From contig JALIRH010000049.1 of the NCBI GenBank assembly GCA_023055505.1, forward strand, positions 3,782,001 to 3,846,000: a stretch of 64,000 nt of DNA, given 5' to 3'. The notes beneath the pieces were generated by a model, which was given only the letters and a program-made list of their open reading frames with translations, ran no database searches and was not told where the DNA came from. The translations under genes were made by a program, and so were the position numbers. Positions 35,784-46,789 of this stretch are shown in pieces (within the stretch, counting starts at the first letter, position 1; every line of letters starts with the position of its first letter). Source of the DNA: Callipepla californica brunnescens. Taxonomy: Eukaryota; Chordata; Aves; Galliformes; Odontophoridae.

Positions 35784-37524
35784 ATGGAGCCTGCGCGTCC
35801 ATGGCACAGTGCCGGGCATGGGGGGAAACGGAAAGCCCCTGCAGGTAAGAGCCTCCTGGGAGCCGTGGTGTGGGTACATGAAGGGCTGCATGAAAGGCTG
35901 CGTGTGATGGAGGAGAGAGGAAAGGACACTGCACATCTGTGCTGACTGCAGAAATGGAGCAGGGCTGGAGCAGTGCAAAGGCCAATGGAAGAAGCTAGGC
36001 TTGAAGATGAGAAGTTGGTGTTTGGCTGTGCTAACATCATCCTCCCAAGACATGCTCTTCAATGAATTCTTGTTTCCTTTCTGTCAGAGGCTGATGTCAG
36101 TGGCCTTCCTCTGAAGCGCAGCTTTGCGGAAAGGCAGGGAAGGACCATGGAGTGTGGCACGGCCCCCAAGAGAGGTACAGATACACAACAGGCATCTGGG
36201 TTTGGTGCACTGTCTTTCTAGTCGGGTTTTCTGTCTGTTCCTTGCCGGAACTGCTGTTGTTGCGTGTTGCCTGGGGTCTGAATCCCTGAGATTTACAGTT
36301 CCCTTTCCTGTCCTGATTTCAAAAGTGAACCCACAGTTCACCCGAGATCCTAAGATCCATGGCCGTGAACGCTCCAGATGGGATTTGCGAGTCCTGTGGC
36401 CCACTGTGCAGGCCTTTTGCGGTGCTGGACTCTCTTTCAACCTTGTTGCTTCTCTTTTCTTGATGATGACAGGGAGAGTCGCTGAGAGAAGCGGAAGGAG
36501 CCGTGTTAATGAGATCTGTTCTAAGAAAGTCCATCAAAGAACAGAATTCAGAGCCCACGACGAGAGCAGAGGGCTTCCTGACAGAGCAGGTCCCAGCCCA
36601 GGAGGAAGACCTTCCCCTGCAGTGAACCCCCACTCTCTCTCCAAGACCCTGGCTGGAAGAAAGCGCAAGGGCTTGGAGGAAGAGAAACAAATGTCAGAGC
36701 GGCTCCCTGCCCATAAGAGAGTGAGGGGTGAGCACAGCGGGGAGATGTGCCAAAGAAGAGGGAGTGTGCCTATTCCAGCAGCACACCCTGGGCCTGCTCC
36801 AGAATGGATCTCCAAGAAAAGAGGTGAGAAAGTGCTGAGGAACCTTTTCTGCTTAGCTGCTGCCCTTGGTGTGCACACTGAGATTGTTTAGGGTTTGCTT
36901 TTTCCTTCTCTGGAGAGGGGAAAAGAACTGAAGGCTACAGAGTCCAAAGGCAAGGCCGTGCCAGAGTGCATAACCCATCCTCTTCCATTCACTACAAGAC
37001 GGTCTTCTGCACGGCACCTGGGAACGTTGTTCACTGAGAGGCTTCCTAGCCCAATTTCCTTTGTCTTGTTTCTGCCATCTGTTTGGATGGTACCCACGTT
37101 CCTGCAGTTTTGATGTTGACAACGTGAATTCATCTGTTTTTTCTCACTCTTTAGCAAAGAGAAGAGAACAGAGAAGAAGACGACAAGAGTGGAGGGAAGA
37201 AATAAGAAGGGCTTCTCAGAGAGCTGCTGCTATACGTGCGGAGGTGAGTCCTGGGTGAACACAGGCATATGCTCTCTTGTCCTCAGTGCACACAAGAGAT
37301 GGTAAAACCCCAAGGGAAGTGATGTAATAGAAAAGCAGCCAGCTGGGTCCTGTTCCACATCGTCATCTGTGACCTTGATGAGGGGATAAGAATGTGCAGC
37401 AGTACAGGTTGGGGGATCTCTCCTAAGATTGTTTCTGTCCTATTTCTACATTTGCTTTATTTCTTTCTAGTCCGAAATGAACAGCCTGGTGGAGGCGATG
37501 CAGAGGCTGCGGCTGAGCGACTGA
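35784..37524 (+). CDS. Intact five-exon gene, 213-aa basic (nuclear?) protein, unrecognised
   Basis: The exons are 35,784-35,844 (ATG start; exon begins 35,782), 36,088-36,174, 36,473-36,823, 37,155-37,243 and 37,471-37,524 (TGA). Each has AG acceptor and GT donor, and phases match at every junction, giving 642 nt (213 residues plus stop). AATAAA follows at 37,623-37,628. The protein is rich in Arg/Lys. It has bipartite NLS-like patches (GGKRKAP near 15, AGRKRKGLEEEKQ in exon 3) and an Arg-rich helix in exon 4 (KRREQRRRRQEWREEIRRA), and ends in a short amphipathic helix (SLVEAMQRLRLSD). An alternative donor at 36,728 would shorten exon 3 in the same phase. No family is recognised. The flawless phase agreement among broken neighbours argues for a live gene; nuclear location is inference from composition. 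Confidence 0.72.
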
Positions 37525-37622
37525 TGGGAGGAGCAGCAGAAGGCAGCGGCTGCAGCGCGTTACAGGGCAGCGCTCCGAGTGCCGCCCAACTTGGCACTCC
37601 AAGTCTTTTTTTGGTTGTACTC

Positions 37623-37628
37623 AATAAA
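37623..37628 (+). terminator. Poly(A) signal AATAAA of the 213-aa gene
   Basis: Canonical hexamer about 100 bp after the stop codon. Confidence 0.7.
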
Positions 37629-37957
37629 CAATCACGGTTATGGATTCACAAAGAGCCCATGGCCCAATTTGTCCATTTCATAGCTGAAATATTGGATGAT
37701 GCACACTGGGAGGAAGCCAATTTGATCAGCCACTCCAGTAGACTGCCTTGGTAACTGTGATCGTTGTCAAGTTGATTGGTTTCATCATGATGGGGCTCAC
37801 ACATCCTCAAGAGCAGAGGCCTTGCAGAGAACAGGATTCAGCTGGCTAAGTCCCAAGAGACATCAAGAATGATGGGATAACATCTGTACAGCAGCAGCTG
37901 GAGAATTTCTGCCAGTTCTGGGAAGATGCTGCCCAAGAAGCACCACCTAGAACTGCA

Positions 37958-38117
37958 TAAATGGATGGATGGATGGATGGATGGATGGATGGATGGATGG
38001 ATGGATGGATGGATGGATGGATGGATGGGTGGATGGAGGGATGGATGGATGGGTGGATGGAGGGATGGATGGATGGAGGGATGGATGGATGGGTGGATGG
38101 AGGGATGGATGGATGAA
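37958..38117. repeat. (GGAT)n microsatellite with GGGT/AGGG variants
   Basis: About 70 bp of pure ATGG units is followed by about 90 bp of a higher-order mix (GGGTGGATGGAGGGATGGAT). The frames encoding IHPS or MDGW repeats are artefacts. Confidence 0.95.
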
Positions 38118-38275
38118 GGAGGGAGAGACAGCAGACAGAAAATTGGGTTGGTTCAAAAGGACAGTTTGTGTTGGAACTGTGTAAGGGTGGCCTTCTACTA
38201 ACTCGTAACAAGTATGGGATTGAAGGTCACAAGGTTCCTCCTGCAAGATGCTCTGCTCTTTCCTTTTCTGATTGG

Positions 38276-38586
38276 CCCAGCAGCGGCTGCTCAATGCCAC
38301 CTCGCCTTCAGCATTTGCTGTAAGGATTTTGGTTAATTGGACATTCGCACATTTGGTTTGAATTACTAGATTTTATTCTAATTACACTGTATTATACTGT
38401 GTTATTTTGCTTTCTAATATCTTATTTAGTTAATTACATTTCCTCCTCAGATCGTTGCCACTGTTTTGTTTCTAGGCCCATCTCCCTTTTCCCTTTCCCC
38501 CTTCCCCTTTCCTGGGGTATGGGTCCGTGTGTCCCTTGCGCCAACTGTCACAGAAACAGGCCAAACCAGCCCGTAAACAGTTGACA
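38276..38586 (+). repeat. Partial LTR of the same ERV family (R-U5 end)
   Basis: It matches the 3' half of the 13-kb LTR (GCTGTAAGG, TTATTTAGT, CAGATCGTTGCCACTG, TTTCTAGGCCCATCTCCC) and ends at GTTGACA. The U3 part is missing. Confidence 0.85.
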
Positions 38587-38599
38587 ATGGCAGTGGACA

Positions 38600-38852
38600 C
38601 GGCTTGGGGTTATCCCAGATACGTGTACAGACTGGGAGAAGAGCTCCAAGAGAAGCTCTGGGGAAAAGGACTTGGGAGCCCTGATGGACAAAGAGCTGGG
38701 CAGGGTGCGCACGTAGCCCTGAAGGTACTCAAGGCCAGGTTGGGTAAGGCACTGAGCAACCTGACCTAGTGGGTGGCAACCTGAGCACGGCAGCCAGTAG
38801 GAAGGAATCTTTAAGGTCCCTTTCATCTCAAGAGGTTCCATGATTTCACGTG
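38600..38852 (+). mobile_element. CR1 LINE 3' end
   Basis: Contains CTGATGGACAAAGAGCTG, CAACCTGACCTAGTGGGTGG and the end TAAGGTCCCTTTCATCTC, directly after the LTR piece. Confidence 0.85.
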
Positions 38853-38869
38853 TCTATGGTTAGGGCCAC

Positions 38870-39310
38870 CAAGAAGGAAGCTCTTGGTCCAGCACCCAGT
38901 CACTTACAGCTCCGCCTGGGACACTGGTGCGTATTGCCTGCTTCTCTCTGCAGCCACAGGGATGCCACTGTAGATACACGAGGACAGCTGTGAAATCACA
39001 TGAGAGCCAAGGGCTACAAGGAGCGTAGAGATACAGTAGGGCAGCATGGAAGTGGAAAGAGAGCTGCACACAAAAGACCACGTCATGCCCCTGCCCATCA
39101 CCATGGCCCCAGCACAGCAACAGCCCCAGCTCAATGGGCACAGTGGGAGCCCAGCAGGCAGAGTGGAGCATCAGCCAGGAATCCCAGGGCTGCTGCTCCT
39201 CTTGTTGGCTGGGCTCCTGGTCTCTGAAATCATCCTGCATCATGGGTTTGCTCCACAAGATCCAGAGAAAAAGGGATGACATGGGTGCTGAAGCAAAGCA
39301 ATTTCTACTG
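38870..39310. other. Unrecognised sequence with a small + frame with a membrane-like segment
   Basis: A + strand frame at 39,046-39,279 (77 codons) contains a hydrophobic run (GLLLLLLAGLLVSEIILHH) after a Pro/Gln-rich part. No splice context or homologue is recognised, so it is recorded only as an open frame. Confidence 0.25.
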
Positions 39311-39317
39311 GCTTGTG

Positions 39318-39658
39318 TGGAGGGGAGGGGAGCGGAAGGGGAAGGGGGCAGGGAAGGGAAGGGGAGGGAAGGGAAGGGAAGGGAAGGAAGGGGAAGGGGA
39401 AGGGGAAGGGGAAAACAGGAAGGAAGGGGAAGGAAGGGAAAGGGGAAGAAGAAGGGGAAAAGGGGAGGGGGAAGGGGAAAGGGAAGGGGAAGGGGAAGGG
39501 GAAGGGGAAGGGGAAGGGGAAGGGGAAGGGGAAGGGGAAGGGGAAGGAAAGGGAGGAAAAAAAGAAGGGTGGAAAAAAGGAAGGAAGGGAAGAAACGGAA
39601 GGGAAGGAAAAGGAAGGAAAAGGAAGGAAAAGGAAGGAAAGGAAGGAAGGGAAAGAAA
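39318..39658 (+). repeat. Pure polypurine (GGGAAG)n tract
   Basis: Nearly 340 bp of uninterrupted purine (GGGAAG, GGAAG and GGAAA units) apart from rare exceptions such as AAAACAGGAAGG. It sits inside an olfactory receptor relic. Such mirror-symmetric tracts can form triplex (H-DNA). Confidence 0.95.
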
Positions 39659-39920
39659 GCCTGTGCAGCACATCCCAAGTAGGAGATGACCCTGCTGTCC
39701 CAGAGGGCATTGGCCACGGTTTTGGAGTGAGGTTGAGGAGGAAGAAGTCCATGGGGGTGTGCAGGCCGTGGTCGCAGGCTGCGGCTGTGCTGCTGAGGCC
39801 GTTGCCCAGGAGGGCAGCCAGGGAGATGCCCAGGAAGAGCCAGAAGTGCAGGAGCTGCAGCTGCCGCGTGTCTGCCAACGCCAGCAGGAGGAACTCGCTG
39901 ATGGAGCTGCTGTTGGGCAT
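39655..39920 (-). pseudogene. Olfactory receptor (OR14-like) pseudogene, N-terminal part
   Basis: Reading down from ATG 39,918-39,920: MPNSSSISEFLLLALADTR, LQLLHFWLFLGISLAALLGN (membrane helix 1), then HTPMDFFLLNL, where OR proteins have HTPMYFFL. After that the frame slips and a piece of helix 2 is missing; LWDSRVISYLGCAAQ follows in another frame. The gene then runs into the polypurine tract and the rest is absent. It resembles the large avian family-14 receptors. Confidence 0.88.
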
Positions 39921-40835
39921 TTGGTACTGCTGGGTATCAGCACCTGTGGCCATGAGGACCTGGTCAAGGAGTACAAAAGTCAGTGACAGGTCTTGCAATG
40001 GGGGAAATGCTTCTTGAGGTCAGTGATGTAAGCTACACTTCATGAGGTTGTGTCTGCCACGAAGGCCTCTGCCTTCCTTCTCGGAAGGAAATAGCCATGT
40101 CCCTGTGAGGAACGTGTTGGTGCTGTGGTCACAGGTTTTCTTTTCAGAGTTGGTCAGATGAGATCACTTCTACAGCAGAAGTACTTGTAGGCGTCTGTGC
40201 AACTGACACAAGAAAGATGTGCGTTGCACATCAAAGTCGTAGGGACGCTTTTTCTCCTGTCTTCTTTTCTTACAATGCTGTTTTCCCAGTAACACAGCTT
40301 GCCTTTCCCAGGGATGTGTTGGGCAGCAGGTCTCCGCCCCGCGGAGGGCAGAACGACACTGCATACGTGGCGGCACTAACTACAATTCCACTCCGCACTG
40401 ATACAGCGTAACACAGCTCCAAGCAAAGGACACCAGTCTGCTCCTCACCTCCGGGACTGTCACCCAGGGGAGGGATGAAAGACAGATAGCGTGGGGCTGC
40501 TGCTGTCGAGGACAAAAGAGTACCTTCGGCCACACAGGGATTTTTGGAAAACAACCAAATAAGTCAAAATCGTGGTTTTGTGGCAAGCTTGGCAGAAGCA
40601 AGAAGCCGGCGTACTATGGAGGTCCCACTGGGCACTCTCCAGCCTTGGGAAGACAAGTGGGTCAGCGTGTCCACTGCAGATAGACGGAAACCAAGAGACA
40701 GAAACAGTGCCACTGCCGTGGATTGGGTGGGTGGTGACAGCTGTTTGCACTCAGCTGCAGTTAAAACCTTTTTGTGTTGAGGGAATTAGAAATGAAGAGT
40801 TTTAAAAGAGTAACAAGAAGGTGGGGATGTCAGTT
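39921..40835. other. No gene recognised
   Basis: Short frames only; one ACTACAATTCCACTCCG motif at about 40,379 resembles a ZNF143-type site but stands alone. Confidence 0.45.
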
Positions 40836-41092
40836 TGGTGTTCAGGGAAGTTCGTTGAGGTTAGATTATTAGGAAGAAATTCTGCTCTGAAAGAGTGGGG
40901 AAGCACTGGCACCGCTGCCTGGGGAGGGGGGGAGTCACCGTCCCTGGAGGTGCCCCAGAGCCGTGGGGATGTGGCACTGCGGGACGTGGCAGTGGGTGAT
41001 GTTGGTGGCAGGCGCACGGTCGGACTAGATGGTCGTAGAGGTCTTTCCTCGCTCTATTTCAAAAACTCTATGCCTCTCTGGAATAGTATTGA
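40836..41092 (+). mobile_element. CR1 LINE 3' end
   Basis: Contains TTAGATTATTAGGAAGAAAT, the GTCACCGTCCCTGGAGGTG motif and the end GGTCGGACTAGATGGTCGT. It stops a few bases before the truncated ERV. Confidence 0.88.
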
Positions 41093-41874
41093 ATAAGGCC
41101 CGGTAAGCATAAGCCAGACACCAAAGAATTTGGGCCCCCTCAGATCTGTCTGAGCCGCAACATCCCCGTCTCAAATACCTGCTTAAATTCTCAGCATCTT
41201 GCAGGTGTTCAGGAGAAAAGTCCCATGACAGCGGTGATGACCACTTCTCTCAAGTCTCTCCTAAGTCCCTCCAAACTCCCTGCCAGTCTCTGTTCTCTGG
41301 CTCTGGGGAAGGCTTTCTCAAAATATTATAAATACCGATACTGATTAAGAGTACATTCAGGGAGACTGACACCAGAATCACTGCGAGCATTGGATGAGCA
41401 TTCAGAAAACGCCTAACAAATCAAAGGAGAGGCCAAGAGCCAGTTTAAAAATCATAGAGTTAACAACTCCATCTGGAGTTGCTCCCTCCGGAACTGAATG
41501 CCGCATCGCATACAAAAGCCAGGTAGGTATTTCCAGCAGTGTTTTTAGTTTATCATATAGAGACCAAGCTCCATGGATCAGACTGGCAAACTTAGTTAAG
41601 TCCCAGTATATTCTGAGCATTACAAGGGAAAAACCATGAAATGCAGCCCCTTTAAGAGCAGTTTAAAAAGCATGAGCATTTTTTTTTTTCTTCTTTACTA
41701 AAACAAGCTGGCAGCACCCAAAAAAGTTGACAAATATCCCAGAACAACAGCAGTACGCCCAGGCTTCAAGGCCGTGTTATGCCGTACAGCACCTGCAGTA
41801 CAGATAAGCTTGCAAGCAAGAGACAGAGATTCACACTAGAAGTATGTCTCTGCCCGGCTAAGGCAGCTCGTCGA

Positions 41875-41892
41875 GCCCCACGTGGGGCACCA
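41875..41892 (-). other. Primer binding site, divergent
   Basis: As read on -, TGGTGCCCCACGTGGGGC. It differs from the Lys-type site at 7,429 at two positions, so it is either mutated or uses another tRNA. Confidence 0.7.
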
Positions 41893-41896
41893 AAAA

Positions 41897-42461
41897 TGTC
41901 AGCGGTTTACCGGGCTGGATCGGCCCGGTTCCGTGACGATTGGTGTGGGGGAGCCACGGACCCACGCCCCAGGAAAGGGGAAGGGAAAAAAGGGAAAAGG
42001 GAGATGGGCCCAAAAACAAAACAGCGGCAACGATCTGAGGAGGAAAACTAATTTACTAAATAAGATATCAGAAAGCAAAATAACACAACATAATACAATA
42101 TAATTGGAATTGAAGCTAATAAATCAAATAAAACGAGCAAGAGAGAGTGTCCGATAAACCGAAGGCCTTACGCTAACGCTGAAGGCGATACGGCAGCGAG
42201 CACCCACTGCTGCGTCGATCCCGAAGGAAAGAGAGCGTCCCGTGACCGCAGAGAGATTTTATCTGTTCCCTCTGAGCGGAAAACACGTAAAATACAAAGC
42301 ATCGCAAAGTCCTCTGGGGAATGGAGTTCTTCTCTTTTGAGACAGGTATACCTGGAATTACCAGTGACCCATGGGGCTGGAGTATTAACTCTACAACTCT
42401 TAATGGACTACATGATGTTATGATGTGGAATACCAGTACCAAAAACCAGAAAACCATGACA
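41897..42461 (-). repeat. LTR of the truncated - strand ERV
   Basis: 565 bp, from CCATGACA (end, 42,461) to TGTCA (41,897) as read on +. It includes the segment that is missing in the 5' LTR at 6.9 kb, so this copy and the 12.7-kb LTR are the same subtype. Confidence 0.9.
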
Positions 42462-42623
42462 AATCCCTAGTTTTTTTTCTTGGGTGCACTTCTCCTTCCT
42501 TCCATCTGATATCAGTCCTCCCTTATCCCTTATTCCTCCTGTTGCAGCACCAGGTATGGAAGTCTTTGCCCGGCAGAGGAGACTGAACTCAACAGGGACA
42601 CGGATTGCTGTGAAAATGAAAAA

Positions 42624-42630
42624 CTTTATT
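42624..42630 (-). terminator. Poly(A) signal of the acrosin-like - strand gene
   Basis: TTTATTTC on + (AATAAA on -) lies about 120 bp below the stop codon. Confidence 0.55.
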
Positions 42631-42748
42631 TCTTCAACAAAGTAAACATCAACATTGGAGTGAAATCAAAAGACAGAAGTGCCATCTGTCCTATCTTAAG
42701 TATTAACAGGGGAGAAAGGGGTCGTGCTGCACCGCAGCCTGCCGTGGC

Positions 42749-43096
42749 TCACGTGGCTGTTCCAGCCTGGTTTCCTCTAAACCAGTGCAGCAGTTCCTGG
42801 AGCCGACTGATGAAATCCCAGACTTTCTGGGCTGGAAAAGCACACGCGGTAAACGGGCTGGACTGCGTTGGCCTGTGGGAGGGGGTTGATGTGTACGCTG
42901 GAGGTGGTGCTGTAGTGGGCACTTCTGCTGGCAGCAGTCCCATCTGCACCAGGATCCAGTGCCGGAAGTGCTGAGTGGAGGCATAGACTCCAGGCTGCTG
43001 CATTCTCCCGCAGCCCCTCCCCCAGCTGGTCACGCCAACGAGCCAGAAGAAGTCAGCTCTTTTATCCCTGCATACCAGAGGACCACCGCTGTCGCC
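42749..43096 (-). CDS. ACR: Acrosin-like terminal exon (partial gene)
   Basis: After a good acceptor (cctctgcag) the exon starts with GDSGGPLVC, the catalytic-serine motif of trypsin-fold proteases, and continues with [11 protein letters not shown] and the C-terminal HWI helix. A Pro/Thr/Ser-rich tail and a helical end ([14 protein letters not shown]) follow, as in acrosin, the sperm acrosomal protease. It is open to the stop at 42,749. The His and Asp exons expected upstream (higher coordinates) are not found; decayed RANBP2 exons begin there instead. The gene is thus a 3' fragment, although this exon itself is intact. Confidence 0.82.
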   Translation of the reverse strand, partial: GDSGGPLVCRDKRADFFWLVGVTSWGRGCGRMQQPGVYASTQHFRHWILVQMGLLPAEVPTTAPPPAYTSTPSHRPTQSSPFTACAFPAQKVWDFISRLQELLHWFRGNQAGTAT

Positions 43097-43239
43097 CTGC
43101 AGAGGGGGAGAGAAGGCCAAAGTGTTACTGGGCACCACATCAGCCGCAGAGCTGGCTTTCTCACAACGCTCCCTAGAGCCACATTCACCGCACAGAAAAG
43201 CTCCGCTTGGGTGCTAGAGCCTAAAAAAGCTTTTGGGAG

Positions 43240-43350
43240 GGGGCTGCAGGGGGTGGGACCCCTGCAGGATGGGACGAGCGGCCGGCTGCCAGCGCTGCCT
43301 GCTGATGGCAGGAGGAGCACGAGCGGCTTCGCAGCGCGTTTGGCTGTCGG
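43240..43350 (-). repeat. Inverted copy of 63,135-63,235
   Basis: The CTGCGAAGCCGCTCGTGCTC to GGGGTCCCACCC sequence is found on - here and on + upstream of the 63-kb acrosin-like gene. Its orientation relative to the acrosin frames is the same in both places. Confidence 0.85.
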
Positions 43351-43380
43351 AGCGCCGTGTGCTTGCAGCCGTGGCAAACA

Positions 43381-44872
43381 TGCAGCAACGTCTGAGCTCG
43401 CTGCAGGTGGAAAATCCTCCTCATTCCCCAGTCTCAGCAACGTCTGAGCTCGCTGAACGTGCAGCTTGTAATTTAATTAAACAGATGCAAATGCACGCAC
43501 GTACCTGTAGCCAGCTGAATAGCTTCCATGATCACTTCTCTTGGCATACCTGGAAGATTCTGATCAACCTAGTGTGAGAACAGGTGAGAGACAGCAACAT
43601 TTAGGGGAAGGTTTTTTGTTCTTTTTTTTTTTTCCAGAGACCATCTTCTTGAAGATTAATTAGAGCAGTCCTTTCCTGCAAGGCCTTTGCTTGTACCTGC
43701 CGCCTTGAGATCCCTATCGTCGTAACAGTCGTCAATTCCCTGTCATTGTAAGCAGAAAAAAAGACATCGGCAAATAAATATATCCCAGTGCCAAGACTCA
43801 TTGTTCCAAAAGCACTTTCTAAATGTCAGTAAGCCACAGAGGGGACCTGGCAAAGCTTGCAGAGTCGTTCTCACCTTTCAAACTCCTTTTTTCCCCCCAT
43901 CCCCAGTATTACTTCACTGTTCCTCATGAGTGAGGTCTCCTATTCTTACCAATAAGAACTTCTGTGGACTAGTTTTCTCAACAGTACTATCAGTGACAGC
44001 CGCAAGAAGCAGAAGGATGACAGCACGCATTTTCTCTCCCGACAACCTTGCCAACGGCTCATTCTCCTCCTACAACACTGTGCTTTTCTGTCAACTACAG
44101 CAGCCAACAGCTACCAATCCCCTTCGTACAAAATTCAGTGAAAACAGAAAGCTGCTAAGAGCTCAAAAGAAATAACATGGTAGCACCTAGAATTACACGG
44201 ACAAAATAATGCTACAGGAGAAAGCTCCATGCACTGATAGAAATGATTGGGCCAGAAACACTCACCAGGATGCCAGTCAGCAAACGGGAGTCCTCAAGAT
44301 CTCTCCCTTCCAGATCGTATTCAGTAACGAGACCCACTGCTATATTGGAACGAAAAGGAAGGATCCTCACAGATCTTCAATTAATTGGCTGCTAACATGC
44401 TTTTGCACTATTCCAGCCGTGGAACAGACAACTGGAAGCTGAAGTCAGCGGGATTTGCTGGCCCTATCAGTTCTCCCCTCAAGGAGAATGCAGGTAGCTT
44501 CCCGCCTCCCATTTACACTACTGAGCACCTAAAATACTTTGTTATTTCAGTATGGGTTGTATTCACTTGACCTGAACAAAGCTGACCCACAAATGCCTGT
44601 GGAACCTTAATTAGCTCAAGTAAAGAACAACATTCTCACACTGAAGAGAAAGAAGAGAACTGGCACAGAGCATCACGGAGCCTTCTCTGAGGCTTGTAGC
44701 TCAGACACACAGCTCGGGGATCAAGCCTAGGACGAACTTCTCTCTGCAGTTAGTACAGAGGAGCTCCTCTCCTGTCCCCAGAATGGTTACTCAGTCACTG
44801 CTAATGTTCTGAGACCAGAAAAAAATGTTTCTGTTTTGTTTTTCTTTCAAAGACAGAATGTTAAAACAATAC
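43381..44872. other. No gene recognised
   Basis: Expected RANBP2 exons following the TPR block were looked for on - and not seen; only short frames. Confidence 0.45.
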
Positions 44873-46382
44873 CTTTCAAGTGCTTCATTGCATTCTCCAA
44901 CACCTCTAGAAGCAAGCATCAGTTTAACACAGCTACAACAGGACAGCAGGTGATCTTTCTTGACAGCTCTCCAATACTTTTGATCAGACTCCACGTCTCG
45001 CACTGATTCAAGCTATTCCTGAAGAAGAAAGTTTGTCAGAAGATAAGGAACCACCACCCTTCTGCAAAGACAGGAGCTTCTCCTGAACACACTGCCACAT
45101 CACCCAGTTTCCCAGCTAAGACATTAACACACACCTCAGCAGCAAAGCTCCAGGAACTGTTTGCCTGAACAATTCCCTCCCTGATGGAGCTGCTGGACCT
45201 AACTTAGTACTCAAGCTACAGACTAAACAACTCCGTAAGGCTGAAGAAGAAAACCACAATTAAATCATTGGTTTCAGCACACGTCACACCTGAAGGAGTT
45301 CAACCACTCGAGAAACAGCTGTCAGTGTGACACTGCTACGAGACTAACACTTGTTTCAAGGACATGGAAGATTACTACAGGATCAAAATAGGACTGAATA
45401 CCTCCAATGTCTGTATAACACAGGAACACCATTCCAAGCTTGACTCTACAGCTCTTGTCTTCTCTGCCTCCTGACAATGGAGAGCAGAGAGCAACCAGTC
45501 TGAAGTTAAGGTCGGTATCGTTGGGTCTCGCACGGAGCTCTGTTTGAATCACATCCAAGAGCTGATCCCTCCCATCTCCACCTTTATGCTCCGGTAGCTG
45601 CTCCTGTTGAATATGAAGATGACACGTTAAGATTTCATTTTCCACGTCAGCCTTCTCAGCAACTACATCAACCCTGACAGCTTTCTCATGTCCACTACAC
45701 AGGCTACGTGACTGAAACTACTCTGAAAGGCTGCCGTGTGTTACAGAGTTTGATGACAATCTCAGAAGTGAGAAAAAAAAACACAACATTTCACTGTTTG
45801 CATCGTGGAGATGCTAAGTTAAGACTGTCAAACCATTTGGATCGAACATGGTAAGCCTTGATACAGAACAGATTGTCTAAAAGAAGAGTAAAAATAACCA
45901 ACCAAGAAAGTGCCAAACACCACACAAAAACCCAAAACACAGGCCTCTCAGGACGTGCATTCCGTTGCCCCTGTGTTACCTAACGCCTGTACAGAAGTGA
46001 GACTGTATGACTGGAAGCATTGACTCGGTGTTTGGGAATAACAGCATCTCCTACACCCTGCAGTTTTTAACTCAAATAACAAACATCAGAAAGCCGTTGT
46101 AGTTACACAATAGCCAGGCAAGACTGCATCTCCTCTTGAGCACTTGGACGTTATTATTAACGTGGTTTATCCGTCGCTCCAAGTACACTTTCTTTTAGGC
46201 AGAGAACAGAGGTCAGAAGTTGGAATTTACCTTCAGCCTGTAAGCAGCAGGATTCCCAGGGAAGAGCCTGGCAGCCTTCTCAACCCAGAACTTTCTCCTC
46301 CATCAGTGATGTCCTTATGGCACAGTAACTCTGCTGCCTTCAGTACAAGATCTTTCTGCACTGGATTCAGCTCCACGGAACG
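44873..46382 (-). pseudogene. RANBP2: RANBP2 (Nup358)-like TPR exons, decayed
   Basis: Three exons on - in the natural order match the N-terminal tetratricopeptide region of RANBP2, the giant cytoplasmic-filament nucleoporin and SUMO E3 ligase that docks RanGTP-exportin complexes. Exon 46,382-46,231 has RSVELNPVQKDLVLKAAELL and, after a one-base shift, KAARLFPGNPAAYRLK. Exon 45,603-45,402 has LDVIQTELRARPNDTDLN and, after a deletion with frameshift, SSLEWCSCVIQTLE. Exon 45,018-44,873 has LESVRDVESDQKYWRAV and an in-frame TAG at 45,013-45,015 as its second codon. Splice borders are mostly kept. Every exon carries a break, so this is a pseudogene with introns. Earlier (first) and later exons were not found next to it. 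Confidence 0.85.
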
Positions 46383-46615
46383 CTAGTTTTCCCCATGCGT
46401 ACACAGGAGAAAAAAAAGGTTACCAGTAACTTGATCTCGCCACCCATACACAACAGGAAAGAAAACGTGACCCCCATTAAACAGACCCAGCAGTATCAAA
46501 TTAGAACCATCAGTAAATACTTCCTGACTACCCTAAGGAAAGCCTCCCTTTGGAAAGGCTGCCGTTACTTTATAGCACCCAGACAACTGCTGCAATTCAG
46601 AACAGTGTGGCAATG

Positions 46616-46780
46616 GTTTACAGGCTGGTTCGGCCCGGTTCTGTGACCACGGGGGGGAGGGGACCCACAGGCAAAAGGGGAAAGGGAAAAGGGAGATGGG
46701 CCGAAAAACAAAACTGCGGCAACGATCTGAGGAGAAAAGCTGATTTACTACATAAGATATGGGAATGCAAAATAACACTG
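46616..46780 (-). repeat. LTR fragment (U5 part) of the same ERV family
   Basis: On -, TTATTTTGCATTCCCATATC, CAGATCGTTGCCGCAG and GGCCCATCTCCCTTTTCCC match the LTR; the end is near GGGCCGAACCAGCCTG. Both U3 and the terminal CA are missing. Confidence 0.82.
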
Positions 46781-46789
46781 CTGCTACCC

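Larger units (their letters stand above)
41097..42461 (-). mobile_element. 5'-half ERV (LTR, PBS, leader, truncated gag)
   Basis: On the - strand this is LTR (42,461 down to 41,897), primer binding site (41,892-41,875), leader and the N-terminal gag region, ending abruptly at about 41,097 in the segment that matches 8,030-8,220 of the first provirus. The gag N-terminus (MLRIYWDLTKFASLIHGAWS on) aligns with that of the 7-kb copy but is frame-broken downstream. No 3' LTR or target duplication is seen. Confidence 0.9.

Noticed and set aside
37846..38300. Frames with IHPS and MDGW repeats
   Set aside because: Products of the GGAT microsatellite.
38860..40017. Frames rich in GKGKG or FPFPFP
   Set aside because: Products of the polypurine tract; only the olfactory receptor start at 39,920 is supported.
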